Below are positions 55,600-64,000 of a stretch of DNA of 64,000 nt, one piece after another. Below the pieces are notes generated by a model that saw only the letters and a program-made list of their open reading frames with translations, was not told where the DNA came from and made no database searches. A program made the position numbers and the translations under genes. The stretch comes from Gnetum montanum. Taxonomy: Eukaryota > Streptophyta > Gnetopsida > Gnetales > Gnetaceae. Numbering within the stretch: the stretch's first letter is position 1; every line of letters starts with the position of its first letter. The DNA lies in contig MNCI01015561.1 in the NCBI GenBank assembly GCA_015680685.1, positions 282,418 to 346,417 on the forward strand. Reading direction: 5' to 3'.

Positions 55600-56838
55600 A
55601 ATAGTTTCTTCATTAGGCCAAATGCTTCATGGAGATTAATGGACACCTTCACAAGGTATGCATTGATGGTATGTTCTTGATGTTGAACAACTATGCATCC
55701 TTCAAGATGCTCATGAGGGTCCTTGTGGGGGCCACTATGCACAAAGATGCATGACCATTAAAATTTTGATGGTAGAGTACTATTGGTCAATAATCTTTAA
55801 GGATGTTCACCAATTCATTCACTCTTGTGAATGCTCTCAACAAGATGGTGGGATGACCATTTAAATGGAGGGATCTCAATAGTGGATCCAACCACTGAAA
55901 CCATTCTACATCTAGGGCATAAACATCATGGGTCCCATCACATTCATGTCAAATGGAAAGGCATACATAATAGTCATTGTTGACTATTATACAAACTGGG
56001 CAAATGCAGTAGCCTTCATCAACTGTACATCATCCACTACTGCATAGTTTGTACAATAAAATTTTATAAATAGATTTGGAGTGCCATATGTACTAATTTC
56101 TAATAATGGTACTCATTTTACAGGTGCTACCTTTCGCAAGCTCATGCAACACTTAGGGGTTGAACATAGATTAATAACACCATACCACCCCTAAGCCAAT
56201 GATGAAGGGGAGGTTACAAATAGGGAGATCATGAAAATCTTAATAAGATTAATTAGCAACTACAGGAGAGACTAGGCATACCAATCAACATGAAAACTCC
56301 CTATAGGCTACTCTCCCTATGATTTGGTGTATGGAAAATTACCAACTCTAACAATTCAATCCAAGCTCTATATACGTTCAACAACTTGTGATCTTGAACT
56401 TGACTTTAGCCTAGCACAAATAGAGAGATTGATAATCTTAATGTGCTAGATGAGAATCGATTAGTAGCCCTATCCTGAAATGAATTGCATAAAGCATTCA
56501 GTGAATAATGTTGTGACCTTAGAATAAGGAAAGTAAAATTTTAACCTAGAGATAAGGTTCTCTACTTGAACCCTAGCCATGTATGTCAACAAACTAAGTT
56601 CCAGATGTTGTGGGAAGGGCCTTACATCATTCAGGAAACTTTTCCTTCTAGGACCATGTTAATTTAGAAACCTAAGAACCCAAATAAAAAGCAACTAGTT
56701 AACACACAACAAGTCAAACCTTTCCATTAGCCCATGCAAGAAAGTGTAATCAATGCCTCATTAGATGGATAACCACACTCAATCTTTCAGACCTCCTCCT
56801 TTCAATTTAGTGATGGGGGAGATGGCCATCTATGCTAA
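55600..56838 (+). pseudogene. int: E5 integrase and polyprotein C-terminus
   Basis: The zinc region reads DAHEGPCGGHYAQRCMTIKI then HSCECSQQDG. The core has GPITFMSNGKAYIIVIVDYY (first catalytic Asp in VDYY), LISNNGTHFTGATFRKLM (second Asp of SDNG now Asn), and ANDEGEVTNREIMKI (Glu present). The C-terminal module shows DKVLYLNPSH and LWEGPYIIQETFPS, the GPY/F motif. The polyprotein ends SDGGDGHLC with TAA at 56838, the same ending as in E3. No chromodomain is seen, as expected for an Athila-like element. Multiple stops. Confidence 0.82.
56805..56822 (+). promoter_or_regulatory. Polypurine-tract copy at the end of E5 pol
   Basis: ATTTAGTGATGGGGGAGA, overlapping the last codons of pol. Compare the terminal tract ATTTAGTTGTGGAGGTA at 61967-61983. 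Confidence 0.5.
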
Positions 56839-58315
56839 TCTATTAATTGGCTCTACACTTTTTTAACGTTTTTATTTTACACTTTCTTTTTTTTTATATC
56901 ATTTTTATTTTAAACTTTACTATTTTTTCCAAATTTTTGTTTGACAACATCATTCATATGTTTTATTTTTCTTGAATATTTTACAATTTCTTTTATACTT
57001 TTGCTTATTTTGGTGTGAATTTTTCCATTTCTTCTAATAAAAGTGCTTTATTGGCAATAGGACTCAGTGATGATGCATTTGGTCACTAATGATGGTTTGT
57101 ACCTAATGTTTTTGATTAATAATGTCAAGTCTCTATTTTTGAATTTTGATCACCAATAACTAAGATAGACTTCTTTTTCATAGAATAGGCAATGAGTCCA
57201 TGTCATCCACCAACTCTATGGTTTTCTTGGTTTTGGAAATATGAGGTTGCTTTTTTATTAATAAATCTCAAACAAAATTGTGAATTTGGTAGTTTCCAAA
57301 CTTGGAAAAGATTCAAAGGTTTGAAAAGGATGTGACTTCAAGGGATTCAATACTCTTTGTACCTCTCTATTTGCTTGAGTGCATGTGTATTTTAATAGAT
57401 TTCTTACCATTCCATGTCAATCAATAATAGGAAGTTGAATAAGTTTTTGCATGGTATTGTTTCCATTCAAAAATTCATGAAAAGCATAAAATGTTTTTAA
57501 AAAGAAAAAAATATATGATGGGAATTCAAAGCACATCCCTTAGACAAAATAAATAGGCTACAAGCATTGGTTATGGAATTAGAAAGACATGTTACCTATG
57601 CCTAAAGGTCCCCTATAACTAAGATCCTTTCTCATTTCCTACTTCTCTTTTCTTCTCAAATAAGAAATGTGGTTGTCCATGGGAGCATTCTTATGTCTAA
57701 GGGGGTGGATTGATCCTAGAGTGGTAATATGAGGTCACTAAAAGTGGTTGGTTTTGGTCTAGACTAAGGTTGGATTTTATCAGGTCATTTAACCATAAAA
57801 TTTACAAGGGACTTTATGTGATCATGGTTGGGACATCCATTCCATTTTCTATCTCATCCATCAATGCAGTCCATAACTCACCTTACTTCTAGTTTTTATG
57901 TTTTCTCTTAATGTCTTAGTTTGACATGTTGAAATTCTGAGGTAGATTCTTCAAGTTTTAGTCTTTAGCTTTTTATAACCATTAATCAATTATGGGGTCC
58001 ATGGACTCAGTCAAGGTTATGCAAGGGAAAAAAGGGCATAAGCTTGCTATGAGGAGGAACTATTTGCATAGCTCTTGGTTGGGCTAGTTAAGTCCCTTAT
58101 TCTTAGGCATTCTTGTAATAAAATATTTTGCATTCCCCATTGGTTACATCCAACTATGTGCTCCTTAAGTAATTTCTCTAATCATTCTTCATTTCTTATG
58201 TGCTATCAAACCCTCTTCATGTATTTCATTGTATTCTTGGCTTTTTGGGCTTTCATTTAACTTAAATTACATTCAAAGACTCCTTATATTTTTTGAGTTT
58301 TAACTTGGTCAATGG
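56839..58315 (+). other. E5 spacer between pol and the internal promoter
   Basis: Non-coding. It starts with a T-rich simple-sequence tract and contains blocks colinear with the E3 spacer, including GGATGTGACTTCAAGGGATT near 57330 and GGGAATTCAAAGCACATCCC at about 57519. No domain is read on either strand. Confidence 0.65.
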
Positions 58316-58421
58316 TGATCAATAGCCATGTCAACTAGGCCTAGTTAATGCAGCTAATTGCATCAACTAGGCCTAGTTGTCAATGAGGCCTATTTGATGT
58401 AAGGAAAAACTTTTATAAATA
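58316..58421 (+). promoter_or_regulatory. Internal U3-like promoter of E5
   Basis: Two palindromes around AGGCCT, AACTAGGCCTAGTT (58333-58346) and CAACTAGGCCTAGTTG (58364-58379), are followed by CAATGAGGCCTATTTGATG, which resembles the LTR palindrome, and then TATAAATA at 58414-58421 with AGTGCTTACC after it. The LTR TATA is followed by CATGCTCACC. Thus the internal site is related to the element's own U3-R region. It lies about 450 bp upstream of the ORF3 start, as in E2 (about 470 bp). Confidence 0.55.
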
Positions 58422-58572
58422 GTGCTTACCACTTAAAATTTTTTTCCATTTGCTTCAAACATAAGGGGAGTTTTTGCAATTTTTCAAAGCCCAAAACCTC
58501 CTAGAGCTTGTAACTTTCAAACTATTTGTCTAATTCACTTCTTTCTTTAATCTTACAGCTTTTGAAAGTACA

Positions 58573-58589
58573 CTTTGTCATGGGGGCCA
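58573..58589 (+). promoter_or_regulatory. Internal polypurine-tract copy in E5
   Basis: CTTTGTCATGGGGGCCA, 160 bp downstream of the internal TATA box. E2 has AATTTAGTCATGGAGGA about 170 bp from its internal TATA box. Confidence 0.5.
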
Positions 58590-58837
58590 CAAACCTTAGG
58601 TTTTTGACAAAAAAAAATTTAGAATTTTTCTAACTTCTTCATGGGTTTAATGAATAAAATAATATTAAATCATTAACCAATGAGAGTTAAACCCTTCCAA
58701 CACACTTTGGCAACCTATTTAATTAGATAATAATAAAATAATATTAAAATAATCAAATAGGCCATGATCACAACTTAGCCAATTGTAACTACCCCAAGAG
58801 ATAAGGTATTCCAAATGTTTCAAAGTTACACATTAAG

Positions 58838-58867
58838 TGCTAATCCTTGGTCATGTTGTGATTACAG
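58838..58867 (+). promoter_or_regulatory. Predicted branch point and 3' splice site of E5 ORF3
   Basis: GTGCTAATCC, then GTTGTGATTACAG, directly followed by the ORF3 ATG. Presumed branch A at 58843, 24 nt from the AG at 58866-58867. Confidence 0.6.
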
Positions 58868-61725
58868 ATGGTTCCTAGACCAAAATGCCCACCAGAAGGA
58901 GGACCATCTCAACCAAGGAAAAAATAATCAAGAGCTGGAAGGAAATAGCAAGAGTGAGCCCAAGAGTAGGCAGTGACAACTCATGTAATGAGATCTCTTT
59001 GGGAGGAGCCTAAAGTAGAATCTGTGCAATAGCTTTTTAAGGAAATGATTGTAATGGAAGAATCCCATTGAGATGAGGTGCCAACACTAGTGCCAGGACT
59101 TGAGGTCACATTAACTCAAGCCTACATTGATCAAATCAAGCCTCATGACATCCAACATTTAGTTCTTCATGAATTAAACTTTGGATCATTCTTGGAACTT
59201 GCTCCATTAGAATTCAAGACATAGTTATAGAACTCTCCCATGTGTCCAATCATCACTTTCAGTAGGAAGTGGTACATGGAAGAGACATAGCTCTTTTGAA
59301 ACTATAGGCGAGTGGGAGCCACTATGTAGATCAAGCACATTTAGGTATTCTACTTAGTAGAAGCTATTACATAGGCCCTAGGATTGCTTCATATTGGAAA
59401 AAATCTGGTAGAGATCTTTACACAAGTAGACCAAGAGGTAAAGAAGAAGTGGACATAGTGATGCTATGCAATGGATCGCAAGGAGTATGATGCACTCACC
59501 CTAGTGAAGCGTGTATATTTTAAGATAGCATCCTATCATCTCAGTCTAACGATGAGCCCTAGTAAGGTGACTGCCTTCTTCACCTGTGCTTATAATGCTC
59601 TGAGTAGAAAATTCCCTATGAACCTTCCATAACTGATCTATTTAGAGAGAGAGAAGCAATTTAAGGAAAATAAACATTAAATAAAGGCCTTGCCCTTTTC
59701 TTGTCTCATTAGAAAATTATGCAAAATGGTAGGAATAGTTTGCTATGTTAATGATACATTTTGGCATACTCCTTCCTCTTGGATGAAAATGATGAAGAAA
59801 AAGATCCCTACTGCAACCAAGCAAGAGGAGCAAAAACCACCACCTCCACTACCCACTCATGAAACAATGTTGAAGTCCCATGCTACCCTTGAACAAATTT
59901 GCGAGATCCTAGAGTAGCTCTTGTATGAGTAGGAGCAATGAGCAAGAACAAGTGGTGGTGATCCATCTTTGTATCACCAAGTAGTGAGTCATCTCAATGA
60001 AGTTGCTTGAACCATTAGCTAGATGAAGGGAGGTAGGCCAATCTTTTCAACCCAAAGAACATAGCTATCCAAAAGATTGAATCCTAGTGTTCGAGAGGTA
60101 ATGGTTTCTCTCTCACAAAAATAGCAATTTTTAGACATCTCTAGGAATGTTGCTACTTTCTTGGTGCATTTGGAGGAGGACAAGGGAACAACTGTCTTGG
60201 TGATGCAACACCATGAGTAGGAGACAATAGCAAAAGTGATTCCTAATAGAATTACTAAGGCATTAAATGCACATACAACATCTATACCAAACATTTTTTC
60301 ACTTAGAGATGTGTAGAAATCTGTAGGAACAGTTAGTGGCAAATTAAGTGTAGCCCAACACAAAGAGTATTTGGACCGACTAGTAGGAATCAAACAACTG
60401 ATTTTGGATGTCTTTGACCTTCCAGATACAATCATTGCAACCCATTAGAGCTATTGGAAGTAAGGAGAAAATGCATTATCATGAAGGGACAACTCAAAAT
60501 AGCTTGGACTCAAAACTAATGGCTAGCTATAGAGGTTATTGAATTAAGAGCCTACCTTGCTAATCCTATGCTTCTCAGCCTTACGCTAACCCATGATGAA
60601 GCTTTTCAACAACTTTAGAAAAAACTTAAGAAGGTTAAGGGCATAAAGGAGATGGCAAATTTTGATCAATCCTTGGTTGATGTCATCATGCATAATATCC
60701 AAAAGGCCTTGGATCAAACTCACTAGGAGAATGTCACCTTGATCATAGAGAATCACTACCTATGAAATGTTGATGTGCAAAAGCAACAAATGCATAACTT
60801 CATCTATCAAAAACAAGAGTAGGTAGCTAGAGTAAATACAAAATTGAGGAGATTAGTAGCCAAAAATAGAAATCTCTCTATGGAAGAAGTTCGAGCCCTT
60901 TGCTAGAAATTTGCAATAGAGATAGCCACCTAAAAAAATGATGCTCTAAAACTTAAGAGAGTCAAAAATCACTATAGAGATTAGGTTGCTCTATAGAAAG
61001 AAATTAATGAAAAACATATTCAAATGATGAAAAACAAAGTTAATGAGGCCCTCTAAAAGATTAAAGAAGGAGAAGATGTCTAGCAGCCTATCTTTGATGG
61101 GCTTAATGACTACAACAAGGTGGAGATCTGCATGAAGGAGCTACAAATTAAGAAGATGATAGAGTACATGGAGCTTGCTAATCTCTATTATGAAAATCTA
61201 GTGATGCTAACAACCAAATGGCTACTGTCCAAATTAGAGAAATGGGTGGCTAGTTCATAGTTGTATGAAGCCAAGTTCAAGGATCACAAAGAAACCAAGT
61301 AGAATCTTAAGATGGCAAATGCAAAACTTGATGTTCTTAGCCAACACTTCACTGATCAATGGTCTATAGTTAAGAGCCTAGCAAGAAGAATAAGTGATTG
61401 CTAGGAATTGCAAAATGTAGTAAAAGTGTTCAATGTTGAATGCAAAATTTTTGCTGCGTAGTTCATCAATGCAAAGGAGCTATTTCCAATAACGCCTTAT
61501 TCTTGAAATGTTCCCACACTGGCTCACATTTATGATGCAATGTGGACCATGAATGATCCCAAGAGTAAGGAGGAGAAAATGAAGGCATTGTTGGATACCT
61601 TTAATCTTCCACCAAAGGTTGTAGCTTCTACAAGACAACCACAACCACCTCAACCACTACATGCACTTAAAGCAAGAGAAGGTCCTTTAGAACCTTAGAA
61701 ACCTCCACCACTTGGAACCATTTAA
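58868..61725 (+). pseudogene. E5 ORF3: plant transposon-protein domain plus coiled coil
   Basis: About 950 codons by position, broken by many stops and several frameshifts. The start MVPRPK ... GGPSQ and the end KPPPLGTI with TAA match the E2 and E1 versions. The globular domain shows RRVGATM, ALGLLHIGKN, RVYFKIASYHLSL and LPFSCLIRKLCKMVGI, aligning with E2 GTMVNICG, EVLNLPN, RVYFKIETYHLFP and FPFLIRKLCRWAGI. A conserved DRLVGIKQLILDVFDLP (E2: DRLLQIGKVLMYLFDIP) leads into a Lys/Glu/Leu-rich, probably coiled-coil half. It sits downstream of integrase, where Athila elements carry an env-like gene, but I see no membrane segment. The family label (PF20167-like) is from memory and unverified. Confidence 0.72.
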
Positions 61726-61966
61726 ACTTCTTCCTTGTCTTCATGCCATCAAAGGAATTATGCTTGTGATTTTTATCCCAGTGTTCAATTTTGTTGTTCT
61801 TAAAACCAAAATTTTCTAATGATTGTAGTTTCATATACTAGGGAACTTAGTGTTTGTTCATGTGTGTTTTGTTTGTGTATGTAAGTAGTTAGTTAATAAT
61901 CCCATACCTTCCCAAGATTTTACAAAAAACTTGTTCCTCCTTTTGTTCACTCAAGGATGAGTTTTC

Positions 61967-61983
61967 ATTTAGTTGTGGAGGTA
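61967..61983 (+). promoter_or_regulatory. E5 terminal polypurine tract
   Basis: ATTTAGTTGTGGAGGTA directly before TGATGAGTC of the 3' LTR. It is preceded by CTCAAGGATGAGTTTTC, corresponding to CTCGAGGATGAGTTTTT before the E3 tract. Confidence 0.75.
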
Positions 61984-62383
61984 TGATGAGTCACATTTTC
62001 TTGGGTCTCATCAATGAGGCCTCATTGATGCGGCCCCATTCATGTGACCCTATTGATACAGCTATGTTGACATGGGATTTGATGCATTGACATGGCCTCA
62101 TCAATGCAATGTCTATTTTTTCCTATAAATACATGCTCACCCATCGTGTTTATGGCATATTTTGTCATAGTTATAGTGGAGCTCTTGTAGTTTTATCATT
62201 TGAAAATTAGAATATCTTTCTAAGTGTCCATAGTAGGAGTTAAAGAGTGTACAAATCTTTATTCGAGCACTATTGTACCTAAGCATGGCAGTGTGTGCAA
62301 CAATAAAGATAAGCTTTCTAATAAACCTTATAGCACTTTGAAATAGATTAATTGTTTATTTATGCATTTAATATTTTATCCAA
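61984..62383 (+). repeat. E5 3' LTR, truncated (400 bp of about 890)
   Basis: TGATGAGTCACATTTTC matches the 5' LTR from its start; similarity ends near CCAATTTC at about 62383. The palindrome ATCAATGAGGCCTCATTGAT (62010-62029, 22 bp including flanks) is perfect, and TATAAATA is at 62124-62131. R/U5 is gone, so no target-site duplication can be checked. Confidence 0.82.
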
Positions 62384-62577
62384 TTTCATCATTAAAAAGC
62401 CAAAAAAAAAGAGAAAAAAAAACATTTGCTAAAACAAACCAAGGGATGAAAAGCACTCATGCATGGTAGTTGGACTAGAGTGAAGGAAGACTACATTAGT
62501 TGTATACATTGTTGCTAGGTGTACCTTGAATTGTAGCTATGGCAAACCACATCAAAGGCACAAGTGCTAATGGACAT
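62384..62577. other. Short A-rich interval between E5 and E6
   Basis: It begins AAAAAGCCAAAAAAAAAGAGAAAAAAAAAC and contains no recognisable feature. The A-run at the LTR break could mark a non-LTR retroposon tail or a deletion joint. Confidence 0.35.
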
Positions 62578-63447
62578 TGATAAAATCAATTTTTCATTTA
62601 TTGTAGTATCGTATCTATGATATCATAATTTAAGCTACATCATTGTTGATACAATGTCTTAGGAGCTATGTAGCCCTATAAATATCGACACTTGGACATA
62701 CAAGCAACAACAAGTTTTGTTCACCCTTAGCAAAATTCTTGTAATTTTATTTTGTAGTTTTAGTAATAGTGTGAATGCCTACAATGTGGTGTTAAGTAGT
62801 TGACCAAAGTCTTTATTCAAGTAAATTGTATTTTGGCATAGTTTATGACTAGTAATAAAGATCAAGATTGTTTTACATCATTGCAGCATTCCTTAGTTTT
62901 TTTGTTCTACTGTTTACTTAGCATAATTTTCTTGCTTTCTTGGTTTAATCATTTACATTCCAAAGTACTTTACTTTTATGCTCATTACTTAAGCAGAATG
63001 GGTACGATTGGTTTTGAATGCTAAGTATGATTGTTTAGTAACCCAGTTATCATCTTGCTCGATTCACTTAGTAGTAATTCCCACTTGGTAATCCCAATGA
63101 CAATCACATAAGCCCAAGGCATGTATGGTAGATTAGGAACAAATATCCATCCCTCTAGGCTAGAAAAAATTAGTATTTTCATCATTAATTAGAGTTAGGC
63201 TTTTATCTTATTTTCAAACATGTTTACCACTATGAGCATTAAGAGCCTTACAACATCAACTTATCATACACCTCACTGAGAGTTAAATAATGCATTAAGA
63301 TTTCACTAACTTGAAGTGGAAAGACAATGATTGTGAATTTAACATCACACCTAGCATAATTATATTGTCCATCCATGGATTATGATCTAGTCATATGCAA
63401 ACACTTGTGATTTGTTTGGTAGAGTGTTGGGATACGCCAGTGCATCA
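62578..63447 (+). repeat. E6 5' LTR (about 870 bp)
   Basis: The right edge GTGCATCA is fixed by the primer site. The left edge TGATAAAATC is inferred. In U3, CTATGATATCATAATT contains the 10-bp palindrome ATGATATCAT upstream of TATAAATA (62677-62684). Confidence 0.6.
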
Positions 63448-63448
63448 T

Positions 63449-63468
63449 TAGCCTTATTTCTGAGGATG
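63449..63468 (+). promoter_or_regulatory. E6 primer-binding site (tRNA-Asp type)
   Basis: TAGCCTTATTTCTGAGGATG. It corresponds to TGGCGCCGTTTCCGAGGACG with mostly transitions; E1 has TGGCACTGTTTCCGAGGACG at this place. Confidence 0.6.
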
Positions 63469-63588
63469 TGTTAATGTATGCTAAGTAGTTGATCTTATAG
63501 AGTTCACTATATCAAAAGCCAAAAATTTTATATTTTACACCCTTAATAAATTTTATCATAGACATAAAAAATCATCAAATACACAATA

Positions 63589-64000
63589 TGGCTTCAACAC
63601 TTAAAGAGAAGTTATCACCTACCAAAGAGTTACAAAAGAGTAATGATAGAACACACAATGATGAAGACTGGAGTGTGCCTATGAAAACAAGGATTTCATA
63701 TGCTCATACCAATCCATATTATCCTAATTTCACATTCATCTTTCACCAGGATGAGTAGCTAAGGTAGAGAGACTTGTAGGGCAACATTGTTTTGCCTCTA
63801 GAATGTTCAGCACCATTCATGCTTTAGAAAACCTTACTAGGAATGAACTTGAGTCACACATAGCAAGGGTATCATGTAACCAAACACATGACTAGGTTGT
63901 ATCAATCCACAAAGGTGCAAGTACAAGGAAATGTTACTAAGAAGACAGGGCATGAAAATAGTAAAGAAAAGAAAATCAATCTCAATGTTGTCCTAGAGGA
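63589..64000 (+). pseudogene. gag: E6 Gag N-terminus (partial)
   Basis: Starts MASTLKEKLSPTKELQKSND, then NDEDWSVPMKTRISYAHTNP, then YYPNFTFIFHQDE, followed by a stop and GNIVLPLECSAP. It matches E3 (NFTFILHQDEHMR, then NLHGNIVLPSDRVVPN) and the E2 start (DDEDWSIQPE). This N-terminal Gag region is peculiar to the family. The window ends before the capsid domain. In-frame TAG codons show decay. Confidence 0.65.

Larger units (their letters stand above)
50400..62383 (+). mobile_element. E5: long Athila-like element with gag, pol and ORF3
   Basis: The most complete member of the TGATGAG superfamily here, plus strand, about 12 kb. Order: 5' LTR (50400-51286), tRNA-Asp-type primer site, gag (51447 onward), protease, RT, RNase H, integrase (polyprotein end 56838), spacer, internal U3-like promoter (58316-58421), 3' splice site, ORF3 (58868-61725), polypurine tract, and a 3' LTR truncated at about 62383. 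The RT wording (for example NLxLNCQKCHLMVxEGIVLG) is that of Athila elements, and the third gene downstream of integrase fits Athila layout. Heavily decayed: many TAG/TAA stops and lost catalytic residues. Confidence 0.85.
62578..64000 (+). mobile_element. E6: 5' end of a further family member, running out of the window
   Basis: LTR 62578-63447, a tRNA-Asp-type primer site, and the start of gag (63589 onward). The LTR is only distantly similar in sequence to the E5 LTR but has the same features (TGAT start, TATAAATA at 62677-62684, ATCA end). The rest of the element lies beyond 64000. Confidence 0.65.

Noticed and set aside
60019-60435. Minus-strand 138-codon open frame
   Set aside because: Lies antisense over E5 ORF3, whose plus-strand reading aligns with E2; a shadow frame.
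58868-61725. ORF3 as an envelope protein
   Set aside because: Position fits an env-like gene, but no signal peptide, cleavage site or membrane-spanning segment could be read; the C-terminal half looks like a coiled coil.
1-64000. Host protein-coding gene or tRNA gene
   Set aside because: No frame shows exon-like conservation of a known plant gene, and no cloverleaf with internal A and B boxes was recognised; tRNA-like strings are retroelement primer sites.

Overview
This window is repeat-derived DNA from the nuclear genome of a plant with a large, transposon-rich genome. It is AT-rich, packed with nested and decayed LTR retrotransposons, and in many of them conserved Gln codons now read TAG or TAA, as expected from deamination of methylated cytosines. 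I see no host protein-coding gene, rRNA, tRNA or CRISPR array. The lineages present (Athila-like and Tat/Ogre-like Ty3/gypsy, chromoviruses, a Ty1/copia piece) point to a seed plant. I cannot name the species.

Layout. Positions 1-7707 hold pieces of an old minus-strand chromovirus (C1: chromodomain and integrase C-terminus, then RNase H), separated by a 5.4 kb C-rich anonymous block. Element E1 (7708-13275, TSD ACCTT) is inserted in C1 RNase H. C1 RT and protease resume at 13281-15093. A second chromovirus (C2: candidate LTR, integrase tail, RNase H tail) lies at 15094-18440 and is split by a solo LTR (17503-18302, TSD ATATT). A protease relic of a Tat/Ogre-like element follows at 19543-19880. 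Next come E2 (21357-30084, TSD ATAAC), a 5' part of a plus-strand element E7 (30313 to about 32660), and a copia LTR/gag fragment split by E3 (32801-39817, TSD ACTAT). A gag-less minus-strand Tat/Ogre-like element with several minisatellites runs from 40746 to about 49780. E5, a long plus-strand Athila-like element (50400-62383), and the 5' end of E6 (62578 to the window end) complete the window.

E1, E2, E3, the solo LTR, E5, E6 and E7 form one superfamily: LTRs begin TGATGAG or TGAT and end in ATCA, a tRNA-Asp-type primer site follows the 5' LTR, and a TTTAGTYATGGGGG polypurine tract precedes the 3' LTR. E5 carries gag-protease-RT-RNase H-integrase plus a third gene (ORF3, about 950 codons). 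E2 has gag and ORF3 but no pol. E1 has gag and a gutted ORF3. E3 has gag-protease and an ORF3 stub. The last three would need enzymes in trans.

The most interesting signal is the ORF3 expression module. In E1, E2, E3 and E5 the ORF3 start codon lies directly after a branch-point plus 3' splice-site arrangement with constant spacing. In E2 and E5, the two elements that keep a long ORF3, a second U3-like promoter sits upstream: palindromes like those of the element's own LTR, followed by TATAAATA. The polypurine-tract motif also recurs at the end of gag/pol and, in E2, E3 and E5, again ahead of ORF3. Together these suggest an Athila-like retrotransposon with a separately transcribed and spliced third gene whose promoter shares palindromic control sites with the LTR.
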